Source: Galbibacter sp038433465 (GTDB taxonomy: Bacteria > Bacteroidota > Bacteroidia > Flavobacteriales > Flavobacteriaceae). From it: a DNA stretch of 64,000 nucleotides. The first letter of the stretch is position 1; each line of letters starts with the position of its first letter. Shown here piece by piece: positions 26,817 to 35,675 of this stretch. The translations under genes and the position numbers were made by a program. The notes beneath the pieces are model-generated. The model saw only the letters and a program-made list of their open reading frames with translations, made no database searches and had not been told where the DNA came from. The DNA lies in NCBI RefSeq assembly GCF_038433465.1, contig NZ_JAESVF010000010.1, positions 12,561-76,560 of the forward strand, given 5' to 3'.

Positions 26817-28178
26817 ATGCCAAATATCTTATTAATAGAAGATGATGTTACGTTTTCGGCTATGCTCGAACGTTTTTTAAGCAAAAACGGTTTTACGGTA
26901 GCAACGAGTTATTCTTCTGAAGAAGCTCAAAAGAAGCTTAGTACTACTGCTTACGATTTAGTTTTTACAGATTTAAGACTTCCCGACGACGACGGAATTT
27001 CGATTCTTACAAAAGTAAAGGAAAAGCACCCAGATACTCCTGTAATTTTAATGACGGGATACGCCGAGGTGACCACTGCGGTTAAGGCAATGAAAAAGGG
27101 CGCTTTCGACTACATTTCTAAGCCTTTTAATCAAGATGAGGTGTTGGTGGTTATAAAAAATGCGTTACAAGGCGACAAGCAACCAAGTGTAAATACTGAG
27201 GTAAAACCAGTAGCTACTCCAAATGCTACTTCAGCTCAAAAAGTGTCTTCTAAAAAAACGGTAACAGGCATTAGCAGCGCGTCTTCAAAATTAAATGAAT
27301 ATATAAAATTGGTGGCACCAACCGATATGTCGGTTTTAATTACTGGTGATAGCGGCACAGGGAAAGAGGTGGTAGCAAAACGAATTCACGATAATAGTAG
27401 CCGAAAAGATTTTAGTTTTATTGCTGTTGATTGTGGAGCTATTCCGAAAGAAATTGCTGCAAGCGAATTTTTCGGTCACGTAAAAGGTTCGTTTACAGGT
27501 GCGGTAAATAATAAAGTAGGTCATTTTGAAGCGGCCAACGGCGGTACTATTTTTTTAGATGAAGTAGGAAATCTTTCTTATGAAAACCAAATTCAACTTT
27601 TAAGGGCTTTACAAGAGCGTAAGATAAAACCTATTGGAAGTAATAAAGAAATTGAAGTTGATATCCGATTGATAACCGCTACCAATGAAGATTTATTGAA
27701 GGCTGTTGAAAACGGACAATTTAGAGAGGATTTATACCATCGTTTAAATGAGTTTTCTATTCAAGTGCCAAGTTTACACGAACGGAAAGAAGATTTACTA
27801 ATTTTTGCTGATTACTTTTTAAACCTTGCCAACGAGCAACTCAATAAAAATGTTTTAGGTTTTTCAGATGAAGTGATTACCATTTTTCAGCAATACAAAT
27901 GGCCTGGAAATTTAAGAGAAATGTCGAATGTTATTAAACGTTCAGCATTACTAACACAAAGCGATCTGATTGAAAAATCGGTGCTTCCTTTTGAGGTGAT
28001 CAATCCGCCAAGAGAAAATCAGCAAGCAAAATCTTTTTCTACAAAAGACAACGAACGAGATTTAATCATTAACGCGCTTAAAGAAGTTGGTAACAACAAA
28101 TCGAAAGCTGCTCGATTGTTAAATATTACTCGGAAAACACTTTATAACAAAATCAAAGAATACGAAATAGACGCTTAG
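26817..28178 (+). CDS. Sigma-54-dependent response regulator (NtrC family)
   Basis: The 453-residue protein has a receiver domain with the phospho-acceptor Asp near 52 (FTDLRLPDDDG), an AAA+ domain with Walker A GDSGTGKE and the sigma-54-contacting loop GSFTGA (a variant of GAFTGA), and a C-terminal Fis-type helix-turn-helix (NNKSKAARLLNITRKTLYNKI). It activates transcription from RpoN promoters when phosphorylated. Likely targets include the PepSY-like genes just upstream. It converges with the hybrid kinase gene, with one base between the stop codons. Confidence 0.93.
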   Translation: MPNILLIEDDVTFSAMLERFLSKNGFTVATSYSSEEAQKKLSTTAYDLVFTDLRLPDDDGISILTKVKEKHPDTPVILMTGYAEVTTAVKAMKKGAFDYISKPFNQDEVLVVIKNALQGDKQPSVNTEVKPVATPNATSAQKVSSKKTVTGISSASSKLNEYIKLVAPTDMSVLITGDSGTGKEVVAKRIHDNSSRKDFSFIAVDCGAIPKEIAASEFFGHVKGSFTGAVNNKVGHFEAANGGTIFLDEVGNLSYENQIQLLRALQERKIKPIGSNKEIEVDIRLITATNEDLLKAVENGQFREDLYHRLNEFSIQVPSLHERKEDLLIFADYFLNLANEQLNKNVLGFSDEVITIFQQYKWPGNLREMSNVIKRSALLTQSDLIEKSVLPFEVINPPRENQQAKSFSTKDNERDLIINALKEVGNNKSKAARLLNITRKTLYNKIKEYEIDA

Positions 28179-28179
28179 G

Positions 28180-30630
28180 TTATTTTAAGTGTTTATCGAT
28201 TGCTGAAAAAGTAAGCTTGATGTTTTTCTTTAAAGCTTTGTAATTTCTAGAAAGTTGTTTCTTTTCACTGTCTTTAAAGTGTTCTAAAAAGTTAAGAATA
28301 GGCACTACAGTTTGGGCATCTATTTGCTTAAACATTGTTTGCATTTTATGCCCAAGTTTTCGTACTTCTTCCAAATTTTCATCAGTAATATGCTTTTTTA
28401 AATCTGATAAATCTTTTTGGGTGTTCTCTTTAAAAACTTCAATAATATGCAGTAACCCTTCTTTGTCGCTTATAAAAGAGCTCAACGATTTTAAATTGAA
28501 AAGTGCATCCTTTTGCATGGTTTCTGTCTCTTCAATTTCGGTTTCGGGAGTTGTTTCTTCGCGGTTTAAAATAAGATGTATTTTTTCTAGTAAGGCCTGT
28601 GGCGTGTATGGCTTGTATAAAAACTCAGCAAAACCTGCGTCGATATAACTTTTCTTGTTGAGGTCTTTTCTTCCAGTAACTGCAATTATTGGCTGGTTTT
28701 TGTAGTTGTATTGCTCGTCGGAGCGAAGTGTTTCTGCAAAGAAAAACCCGTTAAACGAAGGAAGTTGAATGTCGGTTATGATAAAGTCGTAATCGATATT
28801 TTGTATTTCTTCGAGCGCTTTTTTTCCGCTGCTAAAAACATGCGTTTTAATATTGTTGTTTTCTAAAATCTCTTGGTTGAGTTTTAAAAGTGTTTCGTCA
28901 TCATCAATAATAATGGCAGTATAGCTTTCTTGAAGCGGCGTATTGGTTTTTGGAGTTTCTGTTTTTACAGCCTTTTGTGTGCTAAATTCCGCAGGAAAAA
29001 CAAATGAAAAAGTACTTCCTTTGCCTTCTTTGCTTTCCAAAAATAAATTTCCGCCAAGCAAATTTGCGAGTTTTTTAGAGATGGTTAGTCCCAAGCCGCT
29101 TCCGCCATATTTTTTTTCGGTATCGCTTTCGGCTTGCGTAAATTCTTCAAAAATTATTTGTTGTTTTTCTTTTTTAATTCCAATTCCAGTATCGATTACA
29201 GCAATATTTACCAACTGTTGGTTTTGGCTATTTTTAAGTCGAATTTTAATTGTAATACTACCTTCTTGCGTAAATTTATAAGCATTTCCCACTAAGTTCG
29301 ATACAATTTGTTTCACCCGAAATGGGTCCCCAATTATGGTGTTTTGAATTTGCGGATCGACATCAATTTGAAGCGCAATATTTTTTTGACTGTAAATTGC
29401 TTGAACGCTTTCAGCAGTTTCGGTAATGAGCGTTTTTAGATTGAAAGCGATGCGTTCGGCCTTTATTTTTCCAGCCTCCAATTTTGAAAAATCTAAAAGG
29501 TCGTCCACAAGTTGGGTTACGTAACCCGAAGCACTTTTAATTCGGTCGGTGTAATGTGCTTCTTTTTCGTTGAGGTTGGCTTCTTTTAACAATTCTGTAT
29601 ATCCTAAAATGGTGCTTAAAGGAGTTCGTAAATCATGACTTACCATCGAGATAAGTTGCTCTCTACTTTTTAGAAGAAGTTTGTTGTGCTCGTTCGATTT
29701 TTCAATTTCTCGTTTGTATTGCTGACTTCGCCACGAATCTCTTAAAATAACAATCGAAAACACCAAGACCAATATAGCTCCGATGATTGCGGCAATTGTA
29801 ATTACTCGGATACTACGTTGAAGCACACGCTCGCGTTCGGCATTTATTACCCTCGCATTGGTTACAAATTCGTTTTCAAAAGCAGTTAAAATTTGTCGTA
29901 ATTGCTGCGAAGTTGTTAAGTCGTTTTTTAAAAGTTGACGTTCTTTTAAAGCTAGTGAAAGCTTTTGCGTAGTGGCTTCTTCTTTTACGTTTTGAAGCAT
30001 TTCTCGAGATGCAATTACAATAGAATCGAGCGTTTGTTGATCTACCGAATTGCTGGAATCTCGCGGAATGTACCGATTGTTAATGTCGATATATTCCAGA
30101 AGCATTTTCTTAGTGTTTTCGTCTAAATTTTCTGGATCTTCAACAAAATCTTTTAACGAAAGTCGCCCGAGCTGATCTTCAATACTACTCAATTTTTGGA
30201 TGGCTACTTCAATTGTTTTTTCTGAAGTATCGTTTAAGCGTAATTGTCTTAATTCGTTTATGTTTTTTATTTTCTGCTGAAGAAGATTATTCACACTATC
30301 TAAAAGTTGCGACTGATGCGGCTCATCGATAAGCAACTTTATAGAATCGATTTGGATGGAAATAGAATCGTTTTTCCGAAGAAAATTAAGATAAGGTTCT
30401 TTGTAATTTGATTGAATAGCAGAACGCGCAAAACTCTCACTTTCATACATGAGTGTAAGAAGTTTTCCTATTTTTAAAATTTTGTTTTTCTCGATAGTTT
30501 CGTCTTTTTGAGCTTGTGTAAAAGAGTTGATTTCGTTTGACACGAGCCAGCCAACAATAATAACGAGTGTTGCCAAAGCTAAGTAGCTCAAAAACACTTT
30601 TAAGGGAATTCTGCTTTTCGATTTTTCCAT
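28180..30630 (-). CDS. Hybrid sensor histidine kinase with receiver and Hpt domains
   Basis: The 816-residue protein has a membrane helix at about 11-31, a periplasmic helical sensor of about 240 residues, and a second helix near 275-298. HisKA follows with SHDLRTP (phospho-His near 331), then an HATPase domain (NLVGNAYKFTQ, DTGIGIKKE, GGSGLGLTISKKLANLLGG). Next come a receiver domain (TDIQLP, Asp near 616) and an Hpt domain with LGHKMQT near 759. The Hpt can pass phosphate to a separate regulator, plausibly the convergent NtrC-type one. The signal sensed is unknown. Confidence 0.92.
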   Translation of the reverse strand: MEKSKSRIPLKVFLSYLALATLVIIVGWLVSNEINSFTQAQKDETIEKNKILKIGKLLTLMYESESFARSAIQSNYKEPYLNFLRKNDSISIQIDSIKLLIDEPHQSQLLDSVNNLLQQKIKNINELRQLRLNDTSEKTIEVAIQKLSSIEDQLGRLSLKDFVEDPENLDENTKKMLLEYIDINNRYIPRDSSNSVDQQTLDSIVIASREMLQNVKEEATTQKLSLALKERQLLKNDLTTSQQLRQILTAFENEFVTNARVINAERERVLQRSIRVITIAAIIGAILVLVFSIVILRDSWRSQQYKREIEKSNEHNKLLLKSREQLISMVSHDLRTPLSTILGYTELLKEANLNEKEAHYTDRIKSASGYVTQLVDDLLDFSKLEAGKIKAERIAFNLKTLITETAESVQAIYSQKNIALQIDVDPQIQNTIIGDPFRVKQIVSNLVGNAYKFTQEGSITIKIRLKNSQNQQLVNIAVIDTGIGIKKEKQQIIFEEFTQAESDTEKKYGGSGLGLTISKKLANLLGGNLFLESKEGKGSTFSFVFPAEFSTQKAVKTETPKTNTPLQESYTAIIIDDDETLLKLNQEILENNNIKTHVFSSGKKALEEIQNIDYDFIITDIQLPSFNGFFFAETLRSDEQYNYKNQPIIAVTGRKDLNKKSYIDAGFAEFLYKPYTPQALLEKIHLILNREETTPETEIEETETMQKDALFNLKSLSSFISDKEGLLHIIEVFKENTQKDLSDLKKHITDENLEEVRKLGHKMQTMFKQIDAQTVVPILNFLEHFKDSEKKQLSRNYKALKKNIKLTFSAIDKHLK

Positions 30631-30727
30631 TTTTTAAAGATAAATAATGGGTGTTAATTTGATGTGAAAGTTTTGTCAAAATATTTTTTTAAACCAACCT
30701 TCATTTTGTAGTTTTGCGACATCTCAT

Positions 30728-30820
30728 AAGGGGTGCTTTTTAGTTTGAAAATTATTTTTTTAACTCAAAAAGGCTGAGATTATACCCATGGAACCTAGAA
30801 CAGGTAATGCTGTTTAGGGA
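30728..30820 (+). promoter_or_regulatory. TPP riboswitch (THI element)
   Basis: The conserved core is clear: GGGGTGC at 30730, GGCTGAGA at 30772, ACCC at 30784, GAACCTA at 30791 and CAGGTAATGCTG at 30801, in the right order and spacing, with a long P3-like arm between the first two. It binds thiamine pyrophosphate and lies 174 bases upstream of the TonB-dependent receptor gene. The expression platform is not obvious. Confidence 0.93.
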
Positions 30821-30878
30821 GGCCGAGCTTAAAAGCGGTTTTAAATGTAAATTTGAAAAGATACAGCTAGCTGTCTTT

Positions 30879-30894
30879 TCGAGCGGAGTCGAGA
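30879..30894. repeat. REP palindrome between the riboswitch and its gene
   Basis: TCGAGCGGAGTCGAGA matches the REP unit seen at 34274, 44905 and 54676. It is preceded by the palindrome ACAGCTAGCTGT. It lies inside the transcribed leader of the TonB-dependent receptor. Confidence 0.6.
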
Positions 30895-30993
30895 AACAAA
30901 AATTCTTCAACTGCTTTTTTGCACAGGCAACAATTTAATTTTAATCAAACAACAGAATAATAACCCCTTTTATTCGTAAAAAACTATTTACGA

Positions 30994-33375
30994 ATGAAGT
31001 TTTTATTCACATCTTTAATTTTTTTATGCGTAAGCGCTCAGCTATGTTTTGCACAAGAGTTTACGATTTCTGGGAAGTTTACCGACCAAGAAAATGTAGG
31101 AGTTCCAGGAGCGTCTGTATTATTGCAAAAAACCAATAACGGTACTCAAACTGATGCTTACGGAAATTATGAATTAACTGTTCCTGCAGGAAAGCAAACT
31201 TTGGTTTTTAGATTTTCTGCTCAAAATCCAATTACAAAAACTATAAATGTTACTCAAAACACGGTGCTCGATGTACAGATTTCGGAGGACGATGTTATGC
31301 TCGATGAGGTGTTGGTCTCTGCTATTCGTGTAACTACAGAGACACCTGTTACGTTTTCAAATCTTTCTGCGGAAGAAATTGCGCCTCGAAATTTAGGGCA
31401 AGACATTCCTGTTTTAATGAATTACCTTCCGTCGGTAGTTACAACTTCAGATGCTGGTGCTGGAGTAGGATACACAGGAATTCGTGTGCGTGGTAGTGAT
31501 GCTACACGAGTGAATGTAACCATCAACGGAATTCCGTACAACGACTCAGAATCACACGGAAGTTTTTGGGTGAATATGCCCGATTTTGCATCTTCCGTAG
31601 AGAATCTGCAATTACAGCGTGGAGTTGGAACTTCTACCAACGGTGCGGGTGCATTTGGAGCGAGTTTAAACTTGTTAACCGATGCCGTGAATGAAGATCC
31701 GTATGCCGAAATTTCGGGTTCTGTAGGAAGTTTCGATACGCGAAAAGCAAACATAAAATTCAGCAGTGGCTTGTTAAACGACCATGTTGAAATATCTGGG
31801 CGTTTGTCACGAATTAAATCTGACGGTTATATCGACAGAGCTTCATCAGACTTAGAATCGTATTTTTTACAAGGTTCTTATGTAGATGACAATACGTTGA
31901 TTAAAGCATTGGTTTTTGGCGGACACGAAATTACGTATCAATCTTGGAATGGTGTTGAAAATTGGCAAATAGAGCAATATGGACGCACTTTCAACAGTGC
32001 AGGTGCCATTTATGATACCGATGGAAATGTGGTTGATTATTACGATAATGAAGTTGACGATTACAAGCAAGACCATTTTCAGTTGCATTGGAATGAGCAA
32101 TTAACTGCAAATTGGAATACAAATTTGGCTATTCATTACACACGTGGAAGAGGATTTTTTGAGCAGTACAGACAAGATGAAGATTTTTCAGATTATGGTT
32201 TAGCGCCCATAGAGGTTTCAGATGAAACGATACAATCGACTGATTTAATTCGTCGTAGATGGTTGAGCAATCATTTTTATGGAACTACTTTCTCGGCAAC
32301 TTACGAAAATGAAACTATGGAGTTTATTGCTGGTGGAGCTTGGAATAAATACGAAGGCGACCATTTTGGAGAAATTATTTGGGCGAGATATGCTAGCGAT
32401 AGCGAAATAAGAGACCGTTATTACGACGATACTTCTACTAAAACCGACTTTAATAGTTTTGCAAAACTGAATTATAAAGTAACCAACAATTTAAGTTTGT
32501 ATGGAGATTTGCAATACCGACGAGTAACCTATGAGGCAAACGGAGAAGACACAGGTTTGGTGGATGATACTTTTAATTTTTTCAATCCGAAGGCGGGACT
32601 TACATATCGATTAAACGATGCTAATAATTTGTATGCTTCCTATGCCAGAGCCAATAGAGAACCCAACCGAAACGATTACGAAAGTGGAAGTCCAGAGCCA
32701 GAAACTCTAAACGATTTCGAATTGGGGTGGCGCTATGCTACGCCAACAACCAAAGTAAATGCCAATGTTTATTATATGCGTTATAAAAATCAACTGGTGT
32801 TAACGGGCGAATTAAACGATGTTGGTGCGCCTTTAAGAGAAAACGTGGGTGATAGCTACCGATTAGGACTCGAGGTTGATGCTACTTTTTTCTTTGCAGA
32901 TAAGTTTTTGTTAAAGCCTAACTTTGCGTTGAGCACCAACAAAAACCTCGATTTTTACACGCAAATAGATGGCAATGTACAAGATTTAGGCGACACAAAT
33001 ATTTCGTATTCTCCAAATTTTGTAGCTGGAAATAACTTTACGTACTTACCATTCGATAACTTACAATTATCGTTTTTATCGAAGTTTGTTTCTGTGCAAT
33101 ATTTAGGAAATACCGATACTGAAAACTCTAAACTGGACAGCTATTTTGTAAACGATTTTAATGTGCAATACACTATCGAAACAAACAGTTTCTTTAAGCA
33201 AATAGTTTTAAGCGGATTGGTAAATAATATTTTTGATGCTGAATACAGTTCTAACGGATATTATTACACCTACGATGGAGAAAATAGTGATGGTTCGATA
33301 ACCACTTACGACGGAACAGGATATTACCCGCAGGCTGGAATTAACTTTTTATTGGGTGCTACCATTACTTTTTAG
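30994..33375 (+). CDS. TonB-dependent receptor, probable thiamine uptake
   Basis: The 793-residue outer-membrane protein has a signal peptide (LCFAQ), a CarboxypepD_reg-like domain (residues about 23-100: GVPGASVLLQKTNNGTQTDAYGNYEL), a plug domain (YTGIRVRGSDATRVNVTINGIPYNDSESHG) and a beta-barrel ending in an aromatic strand. The TPP riboswitch in its leader links it to thiamine; riboswitch-controlled TonB receptors of this kind are known predicted thiamine transporters in Bacteroidetes. It would supply the PnuC-type inner-membrane system at 22112. Confidence 0.9.
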   Translation: MKFLFTSLIFLCVSAQLCFAQEFTISGKFTDQENVGVPGASVLLQKTNNGTQTDAYGNYELTVPAGKQTLVFRFSAQNPITKTINVTQNTVLDVQISEDDVMLDEVLVSAIRVTTETPVTFSNLSAEEIAPRNLGQDIPVLMNYLPSVVTTSDAGAGVGYTGIRVRGSDATRVNVTINGIPYNDSESHGSFWVNMPDFASSVENLQLQRGVGTSTNGAGAFGASLNLLTDAVNEDPYAEISGSVGSFDTRKANIKFSSGLLNDHVEISGRLSRIKSDGYIDRASSDLESYFLQGSYVDDNTLIKALVFGGHEITYQSWNGVENWQIEQYGRTFNSAGAIYDTDGNVVDYYDNEVDDYKQDHFQLHWNEQLTANWNTNLAIHYTRGRGFFEQYRQDEDFSDYGLAPIEVSDETIQSTDLIRRRWLSNHFYGTTFSATYENETMEFIAGGAWNKYEGDHFGEIIWARYASDSEIRDRYYDDTSTKTDFNSFAKLNYKVTNNLSLYGDLQYRRVTYEANGEDTGLVDDTFNFFNPKAGLTYRLNDANNLYASYARANREPNRNDYESGSPEPETLNDFELGWRYATPTTKVNANVYYMRYKNQLVLTGELNDVGAPLRENVGDSYRLGLEVDATFFFADKFLLKPNFALSTNKNLDFYTQIDGNVQDLGDTNISYSPNFVAGNNFTYLPFDNLQLSFLSKFVSVQYLGNTDTENSKLDSYFVNDFNVQYTIETNSFFKQIVLSGLVNNIFDAEYSSNGYYYTYDGENSDGSITTYDGTGYYPQAGINFLLGATITF

Positions 33376-33490
33376 AAGAAGTAAAACAGTTTAATTATTC
33401 TTGAAACAGCTAATTTTCGTAAATTATATTCTGTATTTTTGATGAAAATTAGCTATTGAAATTATATTCAAGCTTAAAAAAAACTGTTTT

Positions 33491-34231
33491 ATGAAACATA
33501 TCTTGTTTGTTTTTGCGCTTGCTTTTTTAGTGAGTTGTTCCGAGAAAAAAGAAAATACCGAAGTAAAAGAAGTAGCACAAACTGCCAGTAAAGAAGTTAC
33601 CTCAGTAGAGGTAAACGATAGCTTACCAACAATTGGACTATTGGTGTATAAGCAAGTTTTAATGACTGAAGTTACCGCGCCAATGGATGTTTTTTCGAAA
33701 CACACAGAAGCTGGAGAACAACTTTTTAATGTGGTAACAATTGCAGAAAGTTTGCAACCCGTAAAAACCGAAGAAGGATTAACCATTGTTCCTGATTTTA
33801 CTTTTGAAACTGCGCCAAAACTCGATGTGCTTTTTGTACCGAGTGCTTACGATATGTGGACAGCTGTTCGTAATGAAGCGCTTGTAAATTTTATTGTTGA
33901 ACGAAATAAGGAAACACAATACACGGTGAGTAATTGTGGTGGGGCACAACTTATTGGAAAAACAGGAATTGCCAAAGGAAAGAAAATTGTAACGTGGATT
34001 GGTGGAGGTGCACAACTTCAAAAAGATTATCCAGATTTATTAGTGCAAAACGATGAGGAAGTAAGTTTTGTTACCGATGGCAAGTTTTATTCGTCTAACG
34101 GAAACTTAGCGAGTTATATTTCTTCTCTAGAATTGTTGGAGAAAATGACAAGTGTAGAACAGCGAGAATTTGTAGAGTCGTATTTGTATTTGGACCGTTT
34201 GAAAAACTGGAATTTTTCTTCAGAAGAATAA
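33491..34231 (+). CDS. DJ-1/PfpI family lipoprotein
   Basis: The 246-residue protein starts with a lipoprotein signal (LAFLVSC, Cys near 16) and continues with a DJ-1/PfpI/AraC-N type domain (IGLLVYKQVLMTEVTAPMDVF). The nucleophile elbow is SNCGGAQLIG with Cys near 150. Family members include glyoxalases, chaperones and regulators' ligand domains, nearly all cytosolic. Here the lipobox predicts an envelope location, which is unusual. It is a single gene with a terminator about 155 bases downstream. Confidence 0.8.
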   Translation: MKHILFVFALAFLVSCSEKKENTEVKEVAQTASKEVTSVEVNDSLPTIGLLVYKQVLMTEVTAPMDVFSKHTEAGEQLFNVVTIAESLQPVKTEEGLTIVPDFTFETAPKLDVLFVPSAYDMWTAVRNEALVNFIVERNKETQYTVSNCGGAQLIGKTGIAKGKKIVTWIGGGAQLQKDYPDLLVQNDEEVSFVTDGKFYSSNGNLASYISSLELLEKMTSVEQREFVESYLYLDRLKNWNFSSEE

Positions 34232-34250
34232 AAAAAGTAATGATTATCGT

Positions 34251-34366
34251 TAATCTGTCATAATGAACAGTCACCTCGAGCGTAGTCGAGAGGTTGTTCG
34301 AATTAATAAGTTTTAAGGTGCTCGACCTGACATTTTATCTTGGTATGATACATTCTGGATATTGAA
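34251..34366 (+). repeat. REPIN-like repeat R2, copy 1
   Basis: The element runs from AATCTGTCATAA through the palindrome CCTCGAGCGTAGTCGAGAGG to a second, shortened palindrome half CTCGACC and ends in TTGGTATGATACATT. The same parts occur in reverse orientation at 44866-44993. Paired inverted REPs are the hallmark of REPINs. Confidence 0.8.
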
Positions 34367-34385
34367 AAGAATCCTATAAAATAAT

Positions 34386-34448
34386 AATTTCCTTTACGTT
34401 GATTTTAGTTTTAAGACTAAATTCACTGTAAAGGAAATTTGTTTTTTC
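34386..34448 (+). terminator. Two-stage hairpin terminator
   Basis: AATTTCCTTTAC (34386) pairs with GTAAAGGAAATT (34428), with an inner TTTAGT/ACTAAA stem, followed by TTGTTTTTT. It lies between the convergent DJ-1 and Rieske-like genes and may serve both. Confidence 0.7.
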
Positions 34449-34493
34449 AGCAGAAAAGAAAGCGATTGTACTTTCTTCTCAAGAGATATTTTT

Positions 34494-34934
34494 TTAATTA
34501 AAAATCCTCACTGTATTTCCATTTGCAGAAACACTATACTCTTGCAACGGATACGATTTTCCTTCTCCTTGAAAATCTACAATTAAATTTCCACCAGCCA
34601 ATTCGTACAGGTAGCCCTCACAACTGCATTCGCAAGTAACATCAGAGAGTGTCATGGTAGAACACGATTCTATCGGATGGTTTGGGCAAGCTGCTTCCCA
34701 TGCTCTATAACTCCCAGAAACATTCATCACAAAAACTCCTCTAAGTCCAACATTGGGTTGATTGATGTATGCAGTAGACCCAGGAACGGATAAGTTTGCA
34801 TATTGAGGTAAGCTTAAATTGATGGTGTAATTAAAATTAGGTTCGGCAAGGTACGGGTTGTCGTACGATGCATCATCACTACTACAAGCAGTTAAACTTA
34901 CTAAAGCCAATAAACAGTATACTAAGTATTTCAT
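34494..34934 (-). CDS. Rieske-like lipoprotein with atypical cysteine pattern
   Basis: From the ATG at 34934 the protein is 146 residues with a lipoprotein signal (LALVSLTAC). The C-terminal half resembles a Rieske domain (FVMNVSGSYRAWEAACPNHPIES...CECSCEGYLYELAGG), but the usual CxH and CxxH boxes are changed to CPNH and CECSCEGY, so the second His is missing and extra Cys are present. Whether it binds a 2Fe-2S cluster is doubtful. An in-frame ATG ten codons upstream would spoil the signal peptide. Function is unknown. Confidence 0.7.
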   Translation of the reverse strand: MKYLVYCLLALVSLTACSSDDASYDNPYLAEPNFNYTINLSLPQYANLSVPGSTAYINQPNVGLRGVFVMNVSGSYRAWEAACPNHPIESCSTMTLSDVTCECSCEGYLYELAGGNLIVDFQGEGKSYPLQEYSVSANGNTVRIFN

Positions 34935-35082
34935 ATGAGATTGTTTTAATTTGAAAGCCTTCATCTAAAAAAAGAAAAACGCAAAACTTTAAAAAATGTT
35001 ATGCAATTTACAACAAATACTTTCAAGTTTAATTTTAGAAATGCGGATTAAATTTTACTGACGAGCGTTGTGTAAAATTTTG

Positions 35083-35090
35083 TATATTTG
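35083..35090 (+). promoter_or_regulatory. -7 promoter element of greA (TATATTTG)
   Basis: TATATTTG is identical to the element in front of rimP. It would start transcription at about 35096, at the base of the leader hairpin, so the longer frame beginning at 35090 cannot be the true start. Confidence 0.65.
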
Positions 35091-35094
35091 TGAG

Positions 35095-35122
35095 AATCCT
35101 CTTTGGACAAAGGGGATTTTTT
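35095..35122 (+). terminator. Terminator-like hairpin at the 5' end of the greA transcript
   Basis: AATCCTCTTT pairs with AAAGGGGATT (one G-T) around a GGAC loop and runs into a total of six T. It sits between the promoter and the greA start codon, as the rimP hairpin does, and is a likely attenuator. Confidence 0.7.
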
Positions 35123-35143
35123 GTATTTATAAATGATGAAGTT

Positions 35144-35620
35144 ATGAGTAAAGTATCATATTACACAGAAGAAGGAATAAAGAAATTAAGAGCAGAATTA
35201 GAGCAATTAAAAAACGTAGAACGCCCAAAAGCGTCACAAGCAATAGCAGAAGCAAGAGACAAAGGAGATTTATCTGAAAACGCCGAATACGACGCCGCAA
35301 AAGAGGCGCAAGGCTTGTTGGAAATGCGAATTTCTAAATTAGAAGAAACTTTGGCAAATGCACGCGTTATCGACGAGTCGCAGTTGGATACCTCTAAAGT
35401 ATTGGTTTTATCGAATGTAAAAATTAAAAACCAAGCTAACGGAATGCAAATGAATTATAAATTGGTAGCCGAAAGCGAAGCCGATTTAAAATCAGGGAAA
35501 ATTTCGGTAAATTCTCCTATCGGAAAAGGACTTCTAGGAAAATCTGTTGGAGAAGTTGCCGAAGTGCAAGTGCCAAACGGAATTATAAAATTTGAAATTT
35601 TGGAGATTAGTCGCGACTAA
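35144..35620 (+). CDS. greA: Transcription elongation factor GreA
   Basis: From the ATG at 35144 the protein is 158 residues, the standard GreA length. It has the N-terminal coiled coil with the acidic tip (ARDKGDLSENAEYDAAKEAQ) and the C-terminal FKBP-like domain (SPIGKGLLGKSVGEVAEVQVPNG). GreA enters the polymerase secondary channel and stimulates cleavage of backtracked RNA. The hairpin in its leader suggests autoregulation. Confidence 0.96.
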   Translation: MSKVSYYTEEGIKKLRAELEQLKNVERPKASQAIAEARDKGDLSENAEYDAAKEAQGLLEMRISKLEETLANARVIDESQLDTSKVLVLSNVKIKNQANGMQMNYKLVAESEADLKSGKISVNSPIGKGLLGKSVGEVAEVQVPNGIIKFEILEISRD

Positions 35621-35675
35621 TTTGTGTAAATGGTTTTTTTAATATCTTTAACCAAGATTAATTAAACCAAAACCT

